Part shown: piece by piece, positions 24,623 through 34,640 of the stretch
Layout: each line of letters opens with the position of its first letter
How positions within the stretch are numbered: position 1 is the first letter of the stretch
Origin: Adiantum capillus-veneris
Lineage: Eukaryota; Streptophyta; Polypodiopsida; Polypodiales; Pteridaceae
Length of the DNA: 64,000 nt
Assembly: GCA_014529385.2 (NCBI GenBank)
Contig: CM043954.1
Coordinates: 95,187,247-95,251,246, forward strand
Reading direction: 5' to 3'
Made by a program: the position numbers and the translations under genes
Notes under the pieces: model-generated
The model's database searches: none
What the model saw: only the letters and a program-made list of their open reading frames with translations
Told to the model about the DNA's origin: nothing

Positions 24623-25440
24623 TTGGCTAACTTAGGACCGAATCCAAGTGCCGGTGATGAAATCCCATTGTACTATATCAAAGGCCTTTTCAATGTCTAC
24701 CTGCATCATGAGTACATCCTGCTGGGTATTTCTAGCATATTCCATTCCAATCAATACATGAGCCAAATTATCCAAGATTTGGCGAGACGAGGGATGAAGC
24801 CGTATTGAGCCGAATGGATACCCGCAATAAGAGGCTCCTTAATGTGATGTACAATCATTTTAGCCAAGATTTTGTATATAACCAGCATAAGAGTGATCGG
24901 CTACCAATGAGAGAATTGCTCACAAACTGTTTGTTTGGGCAACAATTTCAGCAAGCCCTCTTTCCACGATAATGGCAAATTTTGATTAAACCATGCAACA
25001 TTCATCATGAAGAGAAAAGGCTCTTTTAATGCCTCCCAAAAGGAGATAAAAGATTCCACAATGACCCCATCCCAAGTAGGGGACACCATCGAATAAGAGC
25101 AAGTAACACTGAGTGCAATTCATTTTCAGTAAAATCCATCTCCATTGCTAGAGCATCTTTATGCGAGAGAATTAAATGTTTGCTAGAGAATCTTGATGCG
25201 AGAGAATTAAATGCACCAAAGATAACAAAAGTTGGCGTGCATGAAGCATTCCAACAGAAGATGGAGGAGGAGGAGGAGCAACAAAGACATTCCTAATGTG
25301 GGAATCCATGGAATCAACAAGCTCACATTTTGAGGCTATCCAAGAGCCTAATCGGAGCATAACCCTCTTGATGGTTTGAGAAGTGGTGTATGAGTTAGCC
25401 AGGCTTTGGCTATTGTCAGTTGATCGACTTGTGCTTGGTC
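24623..25440 (-). pseudogene. LINE ORF2 reverse-transcriptase fragment
   Basis: Minus-strand RT palm/finger sequence. The order is 'MEMDFTENELHSVL' (about 25140), 'PTWDGVIVESFISFWEALKEP' (about 25080), 'SWKEGLLKLLPKQ' (about 24970), 'PITLMLVIYKILAK' (about 24890) and 'GFIPRLAKSWI' (about 24800), then a degenerate 'D-KAFD'-like region. Several stops. The FADD catalytic box is not reached because the fragment ends at the LTR at 24622. It is probably the downstream half of the LINE whose ORF1 and endonuclease lie at 27.4-28.5 kb. Confidence 0.8.
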
Positions 25441-25458
25441 TTGTCACAGGTTATCGCC

Positions 25459-26283
25459 ATGGATTTGGCATGTACATCATTGTCAGGATTTGTGCTTTTC
25501 CATACAAAGTTTGATGGTTCAAACTTTGAGCATTGGAAAGCAGGTATGCATGATGCATTGACTCAGTTGGGCCAAGTGTTGCCACTACATGGCATGGATG
25601 CTAGGCCAGAGTCTATGACTGATGATGAGTGGGAGGACTTGGATGAGCTTGCACGTTCGACGATCAGGTTACACCTTGGTGAGTTTGTCTATCGCATTGG
25701 TTTGGATGCATGTACAGCTAGAGAGTTATGGCAAAGATTGTGCAATGTTTTTGGCACAAATGAGTCTAGAGAGATGCCTACAGTCAAAGGACGATCTCGC
25801 AGACATAGAGATGTTGTGTGTTGGCATTGTGGTCATATAGGTCATGTAGATAGGCGTTGTTTTCAGCGGATGAGACATCGCAGGAGACATCACAAGAGGG
25901 ATGCTATCACTTTGGATGATGTGGGAGCAAATGTAGCCTCTGTGGCTACACATGATGGAGATGTTGACTTTGCTTCCATGTTTACTCTTGACTTTCTTAT
26001 GTCAGTTTTTGATGACACATTACCTTCGCATTGGATACTAGATGTGAGTGCTAGATTTCATGTCACGCCGAGTCGTGAGTGGTTTAGCACATATGCTAGT
26101 GGTATGCTTGGACGTGTGTGTCTAGCTGATGGTTCAATGCATGACATAGTTGGTGCAGGAGATGTCAGACTCTTGTTGCCAAGTGGTGCATCATACGTGT
26201 TGCGGGATGTACGCCATGTGCCAGGTTTGATGCAGAGCTTGATCTCTGTGAGTCAGTTACGAGAGACGGCGGATTCCAGGTAG
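25459..26283 (+). pseudogene. Copia gag-protease remnant
   Basis: Starts at ATG 25459 (MDLACTSLSGFVLFHTKFDGSNFEHWKAGM), the usual gag opening. An internal deletion fuses 'LWQRLCNVFGTNES' directly to the basic stretch before the knuckle 'CWHCGHIGHVDRRC'. The protease site reads 'WILDVSARFHV', so the catalytic D-S-G is D-V-S and inactive. A frameshift at about 26280 moves into the 26283-26648 frame, which begins with 'SFILHCRQLVIARG' and ends in an acidic linker. Confidence 0.88.
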
Positions 26284-26648
26284 TGCTCGACGAACATAGT
26301 TTCATATTGCATTGTAGACAGCTAGTCATAGCAAGAGGTGCTAGTGTTGGCACGATTCATGCGATGCGAGTACGTCATGTACGAGATGGCGCAGTCTTCG
26401 TGAGTATGCAACCATGCAGAGAGATGAGGCATGACTCCTTTGCGGATAGGTTACATGATGCTCCAGTTTGTGAGCATGTTGAGCCAAATGTGCAGCAGGG
26501 CATGTCATTCATGGATACGATGACAGATATGGATGGCTTGAGTGCTGAGGATTTAGCCGTGATTCAGTCATTCATGGATATGCTTAGGCCAGAGGCTGAT
26601 GTGTGTGAGTTAGAGCTAAGAATTTCTCTTACCACACAGGGTTCATGA
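26284..26648 (+). pseudogene. Copia polyprotein, shifted continuation
   Basis: Continues the protease-distal region out of frame, then an acidic segment (MDTMTDMDGLSAEDLAVIQSF). No integrase motifs; the RT is deleted before the RNase H remnant. Confidence 0.6.
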
Positions 26649-26699
26649 CATACAGATTCTCTTGGTGCGCACGTGACATGCGATGGACACGAGGATGGA

Positions 26700-27010
26700 T
26701 TCCAGGGATCGGAGTTCGGGTGTCAGGGTGATTTCCATGAGTGGAGTTCTAAGCCAGATTTGACTAAGATGGTCAGATTGGCAAATATTGCTAGGATTGC
26801 ATCAGCATTCGGGAGTCTCATGTACGAGATACTCATCTCGAGACCCGAGATTTCATTTGTGGTAGGTGCATTTGCAGGGAGCAGTCAATTGTGCAATGAC
26901 TAACGTTGGGCTTGAGCATAGGGGCACTTTGCAGCGTATGGTGAGATACCTGTAGGATGTGTGCGGCTTTAGTGAGGAGTATGGTGTCAATCACTCTATA
27001 CTTCCCCTAC
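26700..27010 (+). pseudogene. Copia RNase H-region remnant
   Basis: 'ARIASAFGSLMYEILISRPEISFVVGAF' corresponds to the conserved copia segment leading into RNase H (xxAVGSLMYAMVxTRPDI). It is followed by a frameshifted 'QRMVRYL-DVCGFSEEYG'. Stops present. Confidence 0.75.
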
Positions 27011-27143
27011 AATTAGAGCTGGATGCACACAGATTGAGTGAGCCAATGGACGTTGGCTGAGCTCATACTTGTGATGGGCTTGTATAGGTTTTGTATGGTT
27101 TTCTTTTCTCTCTCGCGGCCACATTGGCATTTACGTCGGAGGT

Positions 27144-27339
27144 TGTTGGGGTGAAGCTCCATGTGGCTGGTTAGGCCAGGTGCCCGCCCACTATACTTAT
27201 TCATTATGTACATAATAGAATAAGGGGGCTCACATGTAGAGAGTGAGTTTTAGCCCTTGCAAACACACGGTCTCCTCTTCTCCTCTCTTCTCCATTGCTG
27301 CACACACTTACACGCGCTCTCGATCACTTGCGTACTTCA
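27144..27339 (+). repeat. Copia 3' LTR (196 bp)
   Basis: TGTTGGGGTGAAGC...CGTACTTCA. It has the same size, opening and CT-rich 3' part as the LTR at 19655-19846, but the sequence has diverged. Confidence 0.75.
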
Positions 27340-27394
27340 GACATGAGAAGTGAGCATTATACTAAAAAGTGTACCCATAAACATTCGGATGCAG

Positions 27395-27850
27395 AAGGCT
27401 TTACAAATCCAACATCTGTGTGCATGCAATAAAATCTGTCCAAGCCTGCAATTCCACACTCAACATGTGTGAGTGCCCTGTGGTGTTATCAGATAAATCG
27501 GGCACATTATTAAAATTACCACAAAGTGGAGCATTGTAGAGCCATGGATAAGAAGACATCGAATTCCATAAAACGGCTCGTTGCCCCAAGGTTGTATGCG
27601 CATAGACACCACCAAATTCATAAATCTAACGATTGATTATACATTGAACCACCATCCGATGACCCGCTGAATCATTATACACAAGAACTGGCTACAACTC
27701 ATGCCTAGCCATTATCGAAACACCTGAAAAGCCCGATAAACTAGTATATGCTATCCAATAGCCTGCAAAATACGAACATTGCCAACCAACAAATTCATGT
27801 TGATCCTGCTCTTGAAAAAAAACAATGTCTGCCTTACATGTATGTACATA
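27395..27850 (-). pseudogene. LINE ORF2 endonuclease fragment
   Basis: Minus-strand endonuclease/exonuclease/phosphatase domain: 'KADIVFFQEQDQHEFVGW', 'YFAGYWIAYTSLSGFSGVSI', stop, 'YEFGGVYAHTTLGQRAVLW', 'LCGNFNNV' (the usual GDFN with Asp replaced by Asn), 'FIACTQMLDL'. Two or more stops. It continues the LINE whose ORF1 lies immediately upstream on the same strand. Confidence 0.8.
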
Positions 27851-27896
27851 ATGTCAGGTTAATCTCCACTTGTCAGGGTTACATAACCCACACATA

Positions 27897-28466
27897 TCAT
27901 ATGAAATGCATTACTGCAAGTTTAGGAAGAGCTAAAGGAGGAGGTTGCAAATTAGGACTAGGACATTTAGATTGCATGTCCCCACAATGAAAGCATGAAT
28001 TTGCAAATTTCCCCCATTTGATCTTGAAGGGGCATTTCCCAATGAGAGGGTCCCTTGAGTTCACCATAACACCTTCAGGGGTGGGAACATCCGTGTCCCA
28101 AAGCACACAAAACCGATTTGTATTGGCATCAAGTTTGGGAGGACATATCAATTTCCCCAAATGAGAATCAAGCATAGGAAGAAAGTGTCGCCGGGTGCAC
28201 GAAAAGTCAACTATTTCCACCCATATTGGGCACTTGTGATGGATGAGACTTTGGTAGTCTTTAGTAAGAGCCCATGGCAATACATGTGTCATCTGAGTAG
28301 CAAAAAACAATGGGGACAACTCAAGAAACATATTGTGGGCATCAATGTCTGTCAACAAGACTTCATATAATAATCTGGCGCCAAAGTAGACACCTTGAAC
28401 TGCTTGCCACATCTTGCGCAGTAGGCAGCTTACTCGGAAAGAACAAAATAACTGCATTGAGAGCAT
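27897..28466 (-). pseudogene. LINE ORF1 (nucleic-acid-binding, CCHC) fragment
   Basis: 190-codon minus-strand ORF: 'CPIWVEIVDFSCTRRHFLPMLDSHLGKLI' followed by 'RFCVLWDTDVPTPEGVMV' and the knuckle 'CFHCGDMQSKC' (His and last spacing degraded). This is the pattern of DUF4283-type ORF1 proteins in plant LINEs. The N-terminus is missing or unrecognised, and the following Pro-rich end is short. Confidence 0.75.
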
Positions 28467-29065
28467 ACTACACCACTGGGTTTATGAGAGCTTGAACTGG
28501 AATGAGCACTTCAATGGTGGGTTCTTGTCCCTCCTAGGCATTCTACACATCCTCAAAATCCTCCAATTAGCAAGTTCATATTTCACCCATTTTCGAGGAC
28601 TCAACAACCATTTGTTTCCACCGTTTGTAAGAGCTGATGATGGGCATGACGGAATTTGTCATACACTGAAGGGAGATTCTTTGTAAACTTAGGATGTCGA
28701 TTTTGTGATTATTTGGAATCAGACCTCCAACACATAGACACACCCTCTTCTCTATATACACACACTCCCTAATGAACACACATGAAATTCACACTCAGTT
28801 AGAAAACAAGCTCACACAAAACTGTACAGACCTCACACACGCACTTTTTGTAAACAAAATTTGAACCTCACACACGCGCATGCACACACAAACCCACTAT
28901 ACACATGGTGACAAAGAAAGTTTGCACAATAGAGCAGGTGCAAGAGGCTCAACTAAGAGGCTGAGGGCAGGAGATTTGTGCGACGGATAAAGGGCAGGAG
29001 ACTGGGGCGATAGCCTACGAGTAGGTGAGGACTCGCGCAGCGGCACCTAGTCAACAACAACTCCA

Positions 29066-29101
<36 letters not shown>

Positions 29102-29404
29102 ACCCCTTGAGACGAGATTTTTATGTCGTAAGAACAATCCCAAGAGACATCAAAGACGAGTGTTGAACTGAAGACCGGATACTCCCGAGGGAACTAGCAC
29201 AATACTCTCTCTCCTGTGCCCCCCTCGGCTGCGGGACATTGCACATATCTGAACATACCAATTTGTTCATACCAATGTTCCACTGTTGGCATACATTTGA
29301 ACATACCACTAACCACATTATCAATTCATTTTTTTTCGACTTAGAATTTCTTCAACTTCACTTAGGCTACCTGAACCTGCCGCGGGTTTGTAAAAGGCGT
29401 ACGC
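28467..29404. other. Intergenic / possible promoter side of the plastid-protein exon
   Basis: No ORF recognised. CA-rich from 28800, with (CA)n at 29073-29101. The stretch 29400-29481, just before the ATG, is a plausible 5' UTR but shows no clear TATA box. Confidence 0.4.
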
Positions 29405-29481
29405 ATGAATGACTGCACAGGCATAGCTATTAAACCTTATCTGCACTGTCTGTATATCGTCCATTGCAAGCGGAAGCTCCC

Positions 29482-29523
29482 ATGGCGAGCTCTTGTCTGC
29501 GCCAGGTACGCAACCTTGCTCTA

Positions 29524-29565
<42 letters not shown>

Positions 29566-29906
29566 GTTTCTGCTGACTCAGGTAGCAGCTTCCCCCGCGG
29601 GATTCAAGACCCTAGTGCTCTCGTCTACCTCAAGTAAGCCGTGCAGAGGGGCGGCTCATGTGAAGGTCCAGCTGGCTTGTAGTTTTAGGGGCTCGGCTCT
29701 TAGACTGGCCGTCAATGCCAGTCAAAAATCAAATAAGCACACCAGGGCTATTGTCGCTGCAGAAGCTGTTGCAGAAACAGCAGAAGTGGAGGCGGAGGTT
29801 GTGGTTTCTGCAGACGAGGCACCTATCGTTGAAGTAGAGCAGCCTGAGGCTCCTCTACGCACTGGCAAGAGCAGGAAAACTAAGGGCCTCAAGAACATTA
29901 TGGAGG
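29482..29906 (+). CDS. Probable first exons of a nuclear gene for a plastid protein
   Basis: From the ATG at 29482 the protein starts MASSCLRQ. A possible 76-nt intron (29506-29581: CAG/GTACGC ... CTGACTCAG/GTAGC) removes a (GA)n tract and joins in frame to VAASPAGFKTLVLSS. The result is a Ser/Ala/Arg-rich, acid-poor N-terminus, typical of a chloroplast transit peptide, with a plausible processing region near 'RLAVNASQKS'. An Ala/Glu/Val-rich acidic linker and a basic 'GKSRKTKGLKNIME' follow. A strong donor (GAG/GTGAGT) ends the exon at 29906. The mature domain is not in sight; acidic linkers before a basic segment occur in several plastid ribosomal proteins, but I do not assign one. Without the intron, the frame is off by the number of GA units. 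Confidence 0.55.
29506..29581 (+). other. Putative short intron holding a (GA)n tract
   Basis: GT...AG boundaries with consensus donor GTACGC and acceptor TGACTCAG; (GA)n at 29528-29563. Removing it restores the frame between MASSCLRQ and VAASP. Alternatively the GA tract is coding and has shifted the frame. Confidence 0.45.
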
Positions 29907-30330
29907 TGAGTTTTAGTTATCCTCTGCTGCTTTGAAAGTGGTGAAGATTGCTAACAAGATGGATGTTTATCAACATCAAAGAGTTCTACTTAAGTTGTGT
30001 CCAAGACCCTTTCTGCTTTTGTCTTTTCTGTCTTGTAACGTTGAGCAAGTCTCCTACTTGCTAAGTAGGTTTCTAGTTGTAAAGTCCTAGTTTTAGAGAT
30101 TATCTAGGACACGATGCAGGTTTGGCATGGTGAGGAATCTTGTCTGGGGCCGCATTTGAGCTTCTAGGGCAGACACTAGACTTTGTACATCCTTATTTTT
30201 CAGGACATGTATACCGCACTTCAGGAAGCAAGCAATGTTTGACTATGCAAAGCCTTCTATCTTGACAATTTTTTTGAAGTTCTATGAATCTTTATGCTCC
30301 TGTTTTCCTATTACTTCAGGTGTATGTTAG
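29907..30330 (+). other. Probable intron of the plastid-protein gene
   Basis: Begins GTGAGT and is T-rich. No convincing next exon; a TTACTTCAG at about 30313-30321 could be an acceptor, but the following frame closes within about 35 codons. Transposon-derived sequence starts after about 30340, so later exons may lie far away or be lost. Confidence 0.35.
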
Positions 30331-30721
30331 CAACTCAGATCACCAATCGTTTGGCACCAGTCGGTCCCATTTTCTGCCAGGGACAGGTGTTAGGGAGTGA
30401 GGGTTGTTCTGTGGCTGTGCCGGCTAGTGTGAGGCAATTTTCTCATGTCGGGATACTTTAGCCATGTTCAGCCGAGGGTTTTGGCTTGGTTCCATGGCCA
30501 TGTTGTCTTCTCCAGGCCCAATACTTTTTCCCCCTACCGCTTGAGTGTGCCAGATGACCCATTGCCCCCTTTTTATTGAGGTCGTGAGGCTTGACAGCTG
30601 GGTCAGGCAGCTTGATGTTGGGCCTATATAGAGGCCCAGTGGGCCCTCTTCTCAGATATGCGTTCAGCCCAGTAGGGCAGCCCTTTGGCCAGAGTTTTGG
30701 CAGTGAGAGGGGGGTGCAGAT

Positions 30722-30940
30722 CTTTGATTTGCAACATCCTCCCTTAGCGTTTTTCCCTGGAAGCCCTCAGCGTTTTTGGTGGGCAGCCATGGCGAGGTTG
30801 GTTGACAGTGTAGGCAACGCGGTCAGATCTATGATTTGCACATCCTCCCTTAGCGTATTTCCCTGGCAGCCCTCAGTGTTTTTGGTGGGCAGCCATGGCG
30901 AGGTTGGTTGGCAGTGGCAGGTAACGCATGTAGGTGCTCC
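30722..30940 (+). repeat. Tandem duplication, about 110-bp unit
   Basis: 'CATCCTCCCTTAGCGT' through 'GGTTGGTTGxCAGTG' occurs at about 30730-30811 and 30841-30920 with few differences. The whole region 30340-30970 is otherwise unassigned. Confidence 0.85.
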
Positions 30941-30972
30941 TTTCTTAGGGCAATGGGCAGTAGTGTCAAAGT

Positions 30973-30994
30973 TGACGATGCGGAAGCGTAGAGA

Positions 30995-31071
<77 letters not shown>

Positions 31072-31283
31072 TCCTGAACCAATCAACCTTGGCAATGAAT
31101 AACTGAATGTGTATACAATGGAGGCAAGGAGTTGCTTATATAGCAAGCCCAGTAAATTGCCCTATCCAAGACTTTGACTAAAAGTAAAATAAATACCACA
31201 AATAAGTAAAATAAATACCTAAAAGCCAAACTAAATAATGGGATCACATTGGGCAGTTCACTTGAGATGCCTAAACTTTAACA
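30973..31283 (-). repeat. LTR (311 bp) with (CT)n in sense orientation
   Basis: Minus strand TGTTAAAG...CATCGTCA, with TATA box CTATATAAGC (plus 31133-31142) and a CT tract (plus-strand GA at 30999-31069) near its 3' end. Confidence 0.6.
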
Positions 31284-31289
31284 CCCACT

Positions 31290-31785
31290 CTGCAGCTCAT
31301 AGTGGACATCAATAGTGAGACCAAGTTGATGAAGAAGCTACCATGAATATCCCAATAGTGGCCACCAACTGGATACACCTCGGTGTTGCCTTCCTCAACT
31401 TTGCACCTAAAAGCAATGCCATCTTGAGCATCGGTTGCCTTTGTAGAAACTTTGAACTGTAGACCATACTACGTCCAATAATCCCCATTCGTGAACTGTG
31501 AACACATCACGTCCAAAATATAAAACTCTAAGATAATGAACTGTTGGAACACATCTTGTACATAATCTGACCAACAACAATGAATTGGCGCGCCCATCCA
31601 TAGTGTTTTAGATGTCTGATTGGTTCCCTACCAGATGCATTGAACTCCGACCTACGGGTCCAAACACCAATAACTTGAACTCCACAAGGGTCCAAATTAA
31701 TTATAGGGAGCATGTGGTTGCCCCTCTCTGCCACTCACAAGCCTCTCTCTGGCTCAAGCTAGCGGTGACACCGATTTTCATGTGA
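31290..31785 (-). other. Unassigned internal sequence of the decayed copia
   Basis: Includes a 68-codon open stretch (31734-31528) that I cannot match to a retrotransposon domain. Confidence 0.3.
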
Positions 31786-32545
31786 CTAGCAAGCGGGAGT
31801 CCGTGCCAGTGTAGTCACCACCACACCAGCAGCCTCCTTGCTATCCTTCGCTGAGTCACTATCACTGCTTTCCTCGTGTTGCTTGCTGTTACCTTTGTCC
31901 TTTGTAGAATCTTTGTCTTTGCCTTTGGATTTGCAATCCTTGGCCAAATGACCTTGCTTTCCACAATTGTAATAACGGTACTTTGTCCTCTTTTTGGAAT
32001 CCGAAGCAGCAAGTGCTTCACCATGTGCTTCCACTGTCTTAGAAATCTGAATTTTGCCTTGAGTTACCAACACGGCTTCCTCCTCAATGAGAAAAGAGTT
32101 GAGATCATCAAATTCCAGCTTTTCCTTCGTGACTTGTAGCCATAGTGTCCTAGCCATTGTTTCATACTCTTGAGGCAAACAAGTGTCCAAGAAGGGTGAC
32201 CGCTCGCATCGTAGAATTGCGATCAAACATACCTACGAGCTTGGACCACATTTCGTTGACAGTCTTCAAGGTCTGAATAGTTGGAGAAAGATCCTTTGTA
32301 GGAGATTCCGCAATGGCCGACATTGCCTTCGCATTAGCCACATCCCAATCGACACACGATTTGAGAAATTCGTCATCTTGAAGGCGAGTGTATCTGTTGT
32401 GGGAATCCCGTGTGGGACGAGGCTACGAGCCGTCGACAACATCCCATAACCCTTTCCATGAGAGCCAGAGTCGCATAATCAAATTCCAATGAGTGTAGTT
32501 ATTCCCGTTCAATTTGTGGTTGGCGCTTGAGCAAGGCAGGGCCAT
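31786..32545 (-). pseudogene. Copia gag remnant
   Basis: ATG at 32545 gives 'NHKLNGNNYTHWNLIMRLWLSWKGLWDVVDG', the standard copia gag opening, then a stop and shifts. 'MSAIAESPTKDLSPTIQTLKTVNEMWSKL' (about 32330-32240) and 'CLPQEYETMARTLWLQVTKEKLEFDDLNSFLIEEE' follow. The zinc knuckle reads 'YYNCGKQGHLAKDC', so the first Cys is lost. The tail is Lys/Asp/Ser-rich. Non-functional. Confidence 0.85.
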
Positions 32546-32953
32546 GGTGAAGGTGCAAGATCTGGAACTCCGAGAACCTTCTTGCACTCTAAAGTTGGCT
32601 GCACAAACCAAGCCGATGAAATCCCCACTCTCCTCGCCTCTGCCGAGCCGCTCTACACCCTCTGCTATCCCTCCAAAGTCCTATCTCCTTCGTCTTTCAA
32701 GCCTAGCTGCTCCGATGCCCCTCTCCTGGGCTTCGGGCCCTCAAAACAAGGAGCCAAAATCTCCAAGGTCGGGCCCTGCTTCTACCTTCTACACACGTCG
32801 TTGCCCCTTGCTTGTTGGCCAATAGCGTTTTAAAACGCTGCCAAAAAAAACACTAGGCACCTTTGGTTTGATGTCGACGCTCTTGGCCAATGGCGTTTCA
32901 AAACGCAAGGGAGCCTGGGAGGGTGGAGCTGCAGGCAGCGGTGTTCTAGACAT

Positions 32954-33592
32954 AGTTACCTGGAACGCGAAACAGGAACGGCGACGGGATCCCCCGTGGA
33001 ACGGTGAGAGGTCCAAAACGGGAATGGCGCGGAACGAGAGGCATAAAAACACCCAAATAATGCAATTTTAAGCTCTGTGCGATTGAATAATACTAGTGTC
33101 CCTTTGACTCTAATATTCACAAAAAACTTGATTTGAAGACCATCTAACCTTACTATGGCCAACGTGTGTTGTATAGACTTGAGAGCTTGAGGGGGGAGGG
33201 ACGCGGAGAGGGAGAGCTTAAAAGTTGAGAGAGAGGGAGACTCGAGAGAGCTTGAGAGAGGGGGAGAGGGAGAGAGCCTTGTTGACTCTAGAGTCTAGAG
33301 TCTAGACTAACGAGGCTAGAGCTTGAGAGTCAAGACTCGAGACTCGAGAGGGTAGAGCTTGAGCTTTGACCCTTGAAAGCTTGTGTGCACTGTGAAGGTA
33401 AGGGGTGGGGGGAAGGGCATTTAATAAGGGGGAGCCTCACAAGATAAAGCTCATAAATCTGAATATCTGCCATTCCCATGCCGTTCCAGTACCAAATGCG
33501 TGTCTGGAACATCTGGCCGTTCCAAGCCATGAAAACCCTGAGAAACGCCGTTCCGGTGTTCCCAGTCCATAGAGGGGCGTTCCCCGGTAACT
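32954..33592. mobile_element. Non-autonomous DNA element with terminal inverted repeats
   Basis: Left end AGTTACCTGGAACGC (32954-32968) and right end GCGTTCCCCGGTAACT (33577-33592) are inverted repeats. The inverted similarity extends outward to GTTCTAGA (32943 and 33597) and to GCGTTTC/GAAACGC palindromes near 32895 and 33650. The inside has no ORF and is rich in GGAACG/CGTTCC words. A related copy lies inverted at 61213-61830. The true boundaries may be wider, as in foldback elements. Confidence 0.7.
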
Positions 33593-33667
33593 CTGGTTCT
33601 AGAACGCAGGGCCGCCAAGGGGGAGGTGGTCGCAGGGAGCTGCAGGGCGTTTTGAAACGCGCAAGGA

Positions 33668-33684
33668 GGGGGGGGGGGGGGGGG
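33668..33684 (+). repeat. Poly-G tract (about 17 nt)
   Basis: Homopolymer within the right outer arm of the TIR element. Confidence 0.95.
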
Positions 33685-33719
33685 AGGGCGCTGTACCGGC
33701 GGGGCGTCTTAGAACGCCC

Positions 33720-34270
33720 TGTCGTGCAGCTTCGCTTCCATGATGGAAAAAAGAGCAAAGAAATGCAAGCTAAGCTTCTTTGAAGCCTACACATTTATTG
33801 AGCAGTGATTAGGGCTTGTTAATAGGCCAAGTTGAATGATTTATGTATGCGAGATGTGGCTTTATAGGGCCAACAGATACCTTAATGATGCTAAAAAAGA
33901 GTATGCTTGACGTGAGTACAGATGGGAGTTTATGATCTAGAATTGTAGTGCTTGAAGTGCTCTATCGGCCTATCTTTATGGCTCGTCGATTGGAGCTACG
34001 ATGCAAAAGTTATGGCAGTTTGAAGTTTAAGTCAATTGCAGATCCGTACCGGATTGGGCAACTACAGCTGAGGGGACAAAAATGAAATGAATGCATGGGC
34101 TTGAAGTGCTCACTTTGTGGAGCGTGTTGGTCTTTTCAGATCAGTGATCCGAGTTCCGGTTGCCAAGATATTGGCCGTTAAAGATTTGTTAAAGATTCAC
34201 CTGGGACCTGTTCCGTACCAGTCTGGTCCGCTCGGTCGGTGTGCCATCTGGGAGCTCTGAGCTTCAGCCA
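33720..34270. other. No gene recognised
   Basis: Unique sequence between the TIR element and the PPR remnant. Some CCGTACCGG-like words; no ORF of note. Confidence 0.5.
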
Positions 34271-34274
34271 GGGT

Positions 34275-34640
34275 TTTGAATGGAGTAGAATAAGTGCTCG
34301 AGGAGAATCTTGTCCAGAATGTCATCACTTACAGTGCATTGGTAGTTGAGTGTGCTCGATAGGCAAAAATGTTCTTAGGTCAACAATTATGGAAGCTCGG
34401 GGCTGCTAGGGAAAGATGTTGTGCTTAGCAAAGCCTTGCCCGATATGTATACCAAGTGTGGTGCCATTACGAAAGCACAAAAAGCTCTTGATGAGCTCTT
34501 TGTCCGAATGACATCTCATGGAGCGTATTGATTGTGGGATATGATAATGTTAGACAGGGGCTGCTTGAGAAAGATGCTGTGCTTGGCAATGCTTTGCCAA
34601 TATGCATGTCAAATGTGGTGCCTTTACAAAAAGGCTTGGC
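34275..34640 (+). pseudogene. Pentatricopeptide-repeat (PPR) gene fragment
   Basis: Across three frames the translations give 'VLEENLVQNVITYSALVV' (about 34290-34350), 'GKDVVLSKALPDMYTKCGAITKAQKALDEL' (about 34409-34500), 'DISWSVLIVGY' (about 34510-34545) and 'LLEKDAVLGNAL' (about 34560-34600). The 'MYxKCG...A...LDEL' and 'ISWxxLIxGY' signatures are those of plant PLS-type PPR proteins acting in organelle RNA processing. At least three frameshifts or stops and only about three repeats remain, so it is a relic, perhaps carried by a transposon. Confidence 0.75.

Larger units (their letters stand above)
25440..27339 (+). mobile_element. Internally deleted Ty1/copia element with 3' LTR, inserted between LINE halves
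   Basis: Plus strand gag-protease remnant (25459-26283), a shifted frame to 26648, an RNase H remnant (about 26750-27000) and a 3' LTR (27144-27339). Integrase and RT are missing. The LINE endonuclease resumes near 27395 and the LINE RT ends near 25440, both on the minus strand. That fits insertion into a LINE, although the 5' LTR is absent. Confidence 0.75.
30973..32545 (-). mobile_element. Decayed copia element: gag remnant and 3' LTR
   Basis: Minus strand: gag 32545-31786, unassigned sequence to 31290, a purine stretch (GCAGAGTGGG), then an LTR 31283-30973. Pol is missing. No 5' LTR or primer site was found to the right. Confidence 0.55.

Noticed and set aside
29121..29324. Short minus-strand ORFs upstream of the plastid-protein exon.
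   Set aside because: No motif, poor composition, and they overlap the likely promoter of the plus-strand gene.
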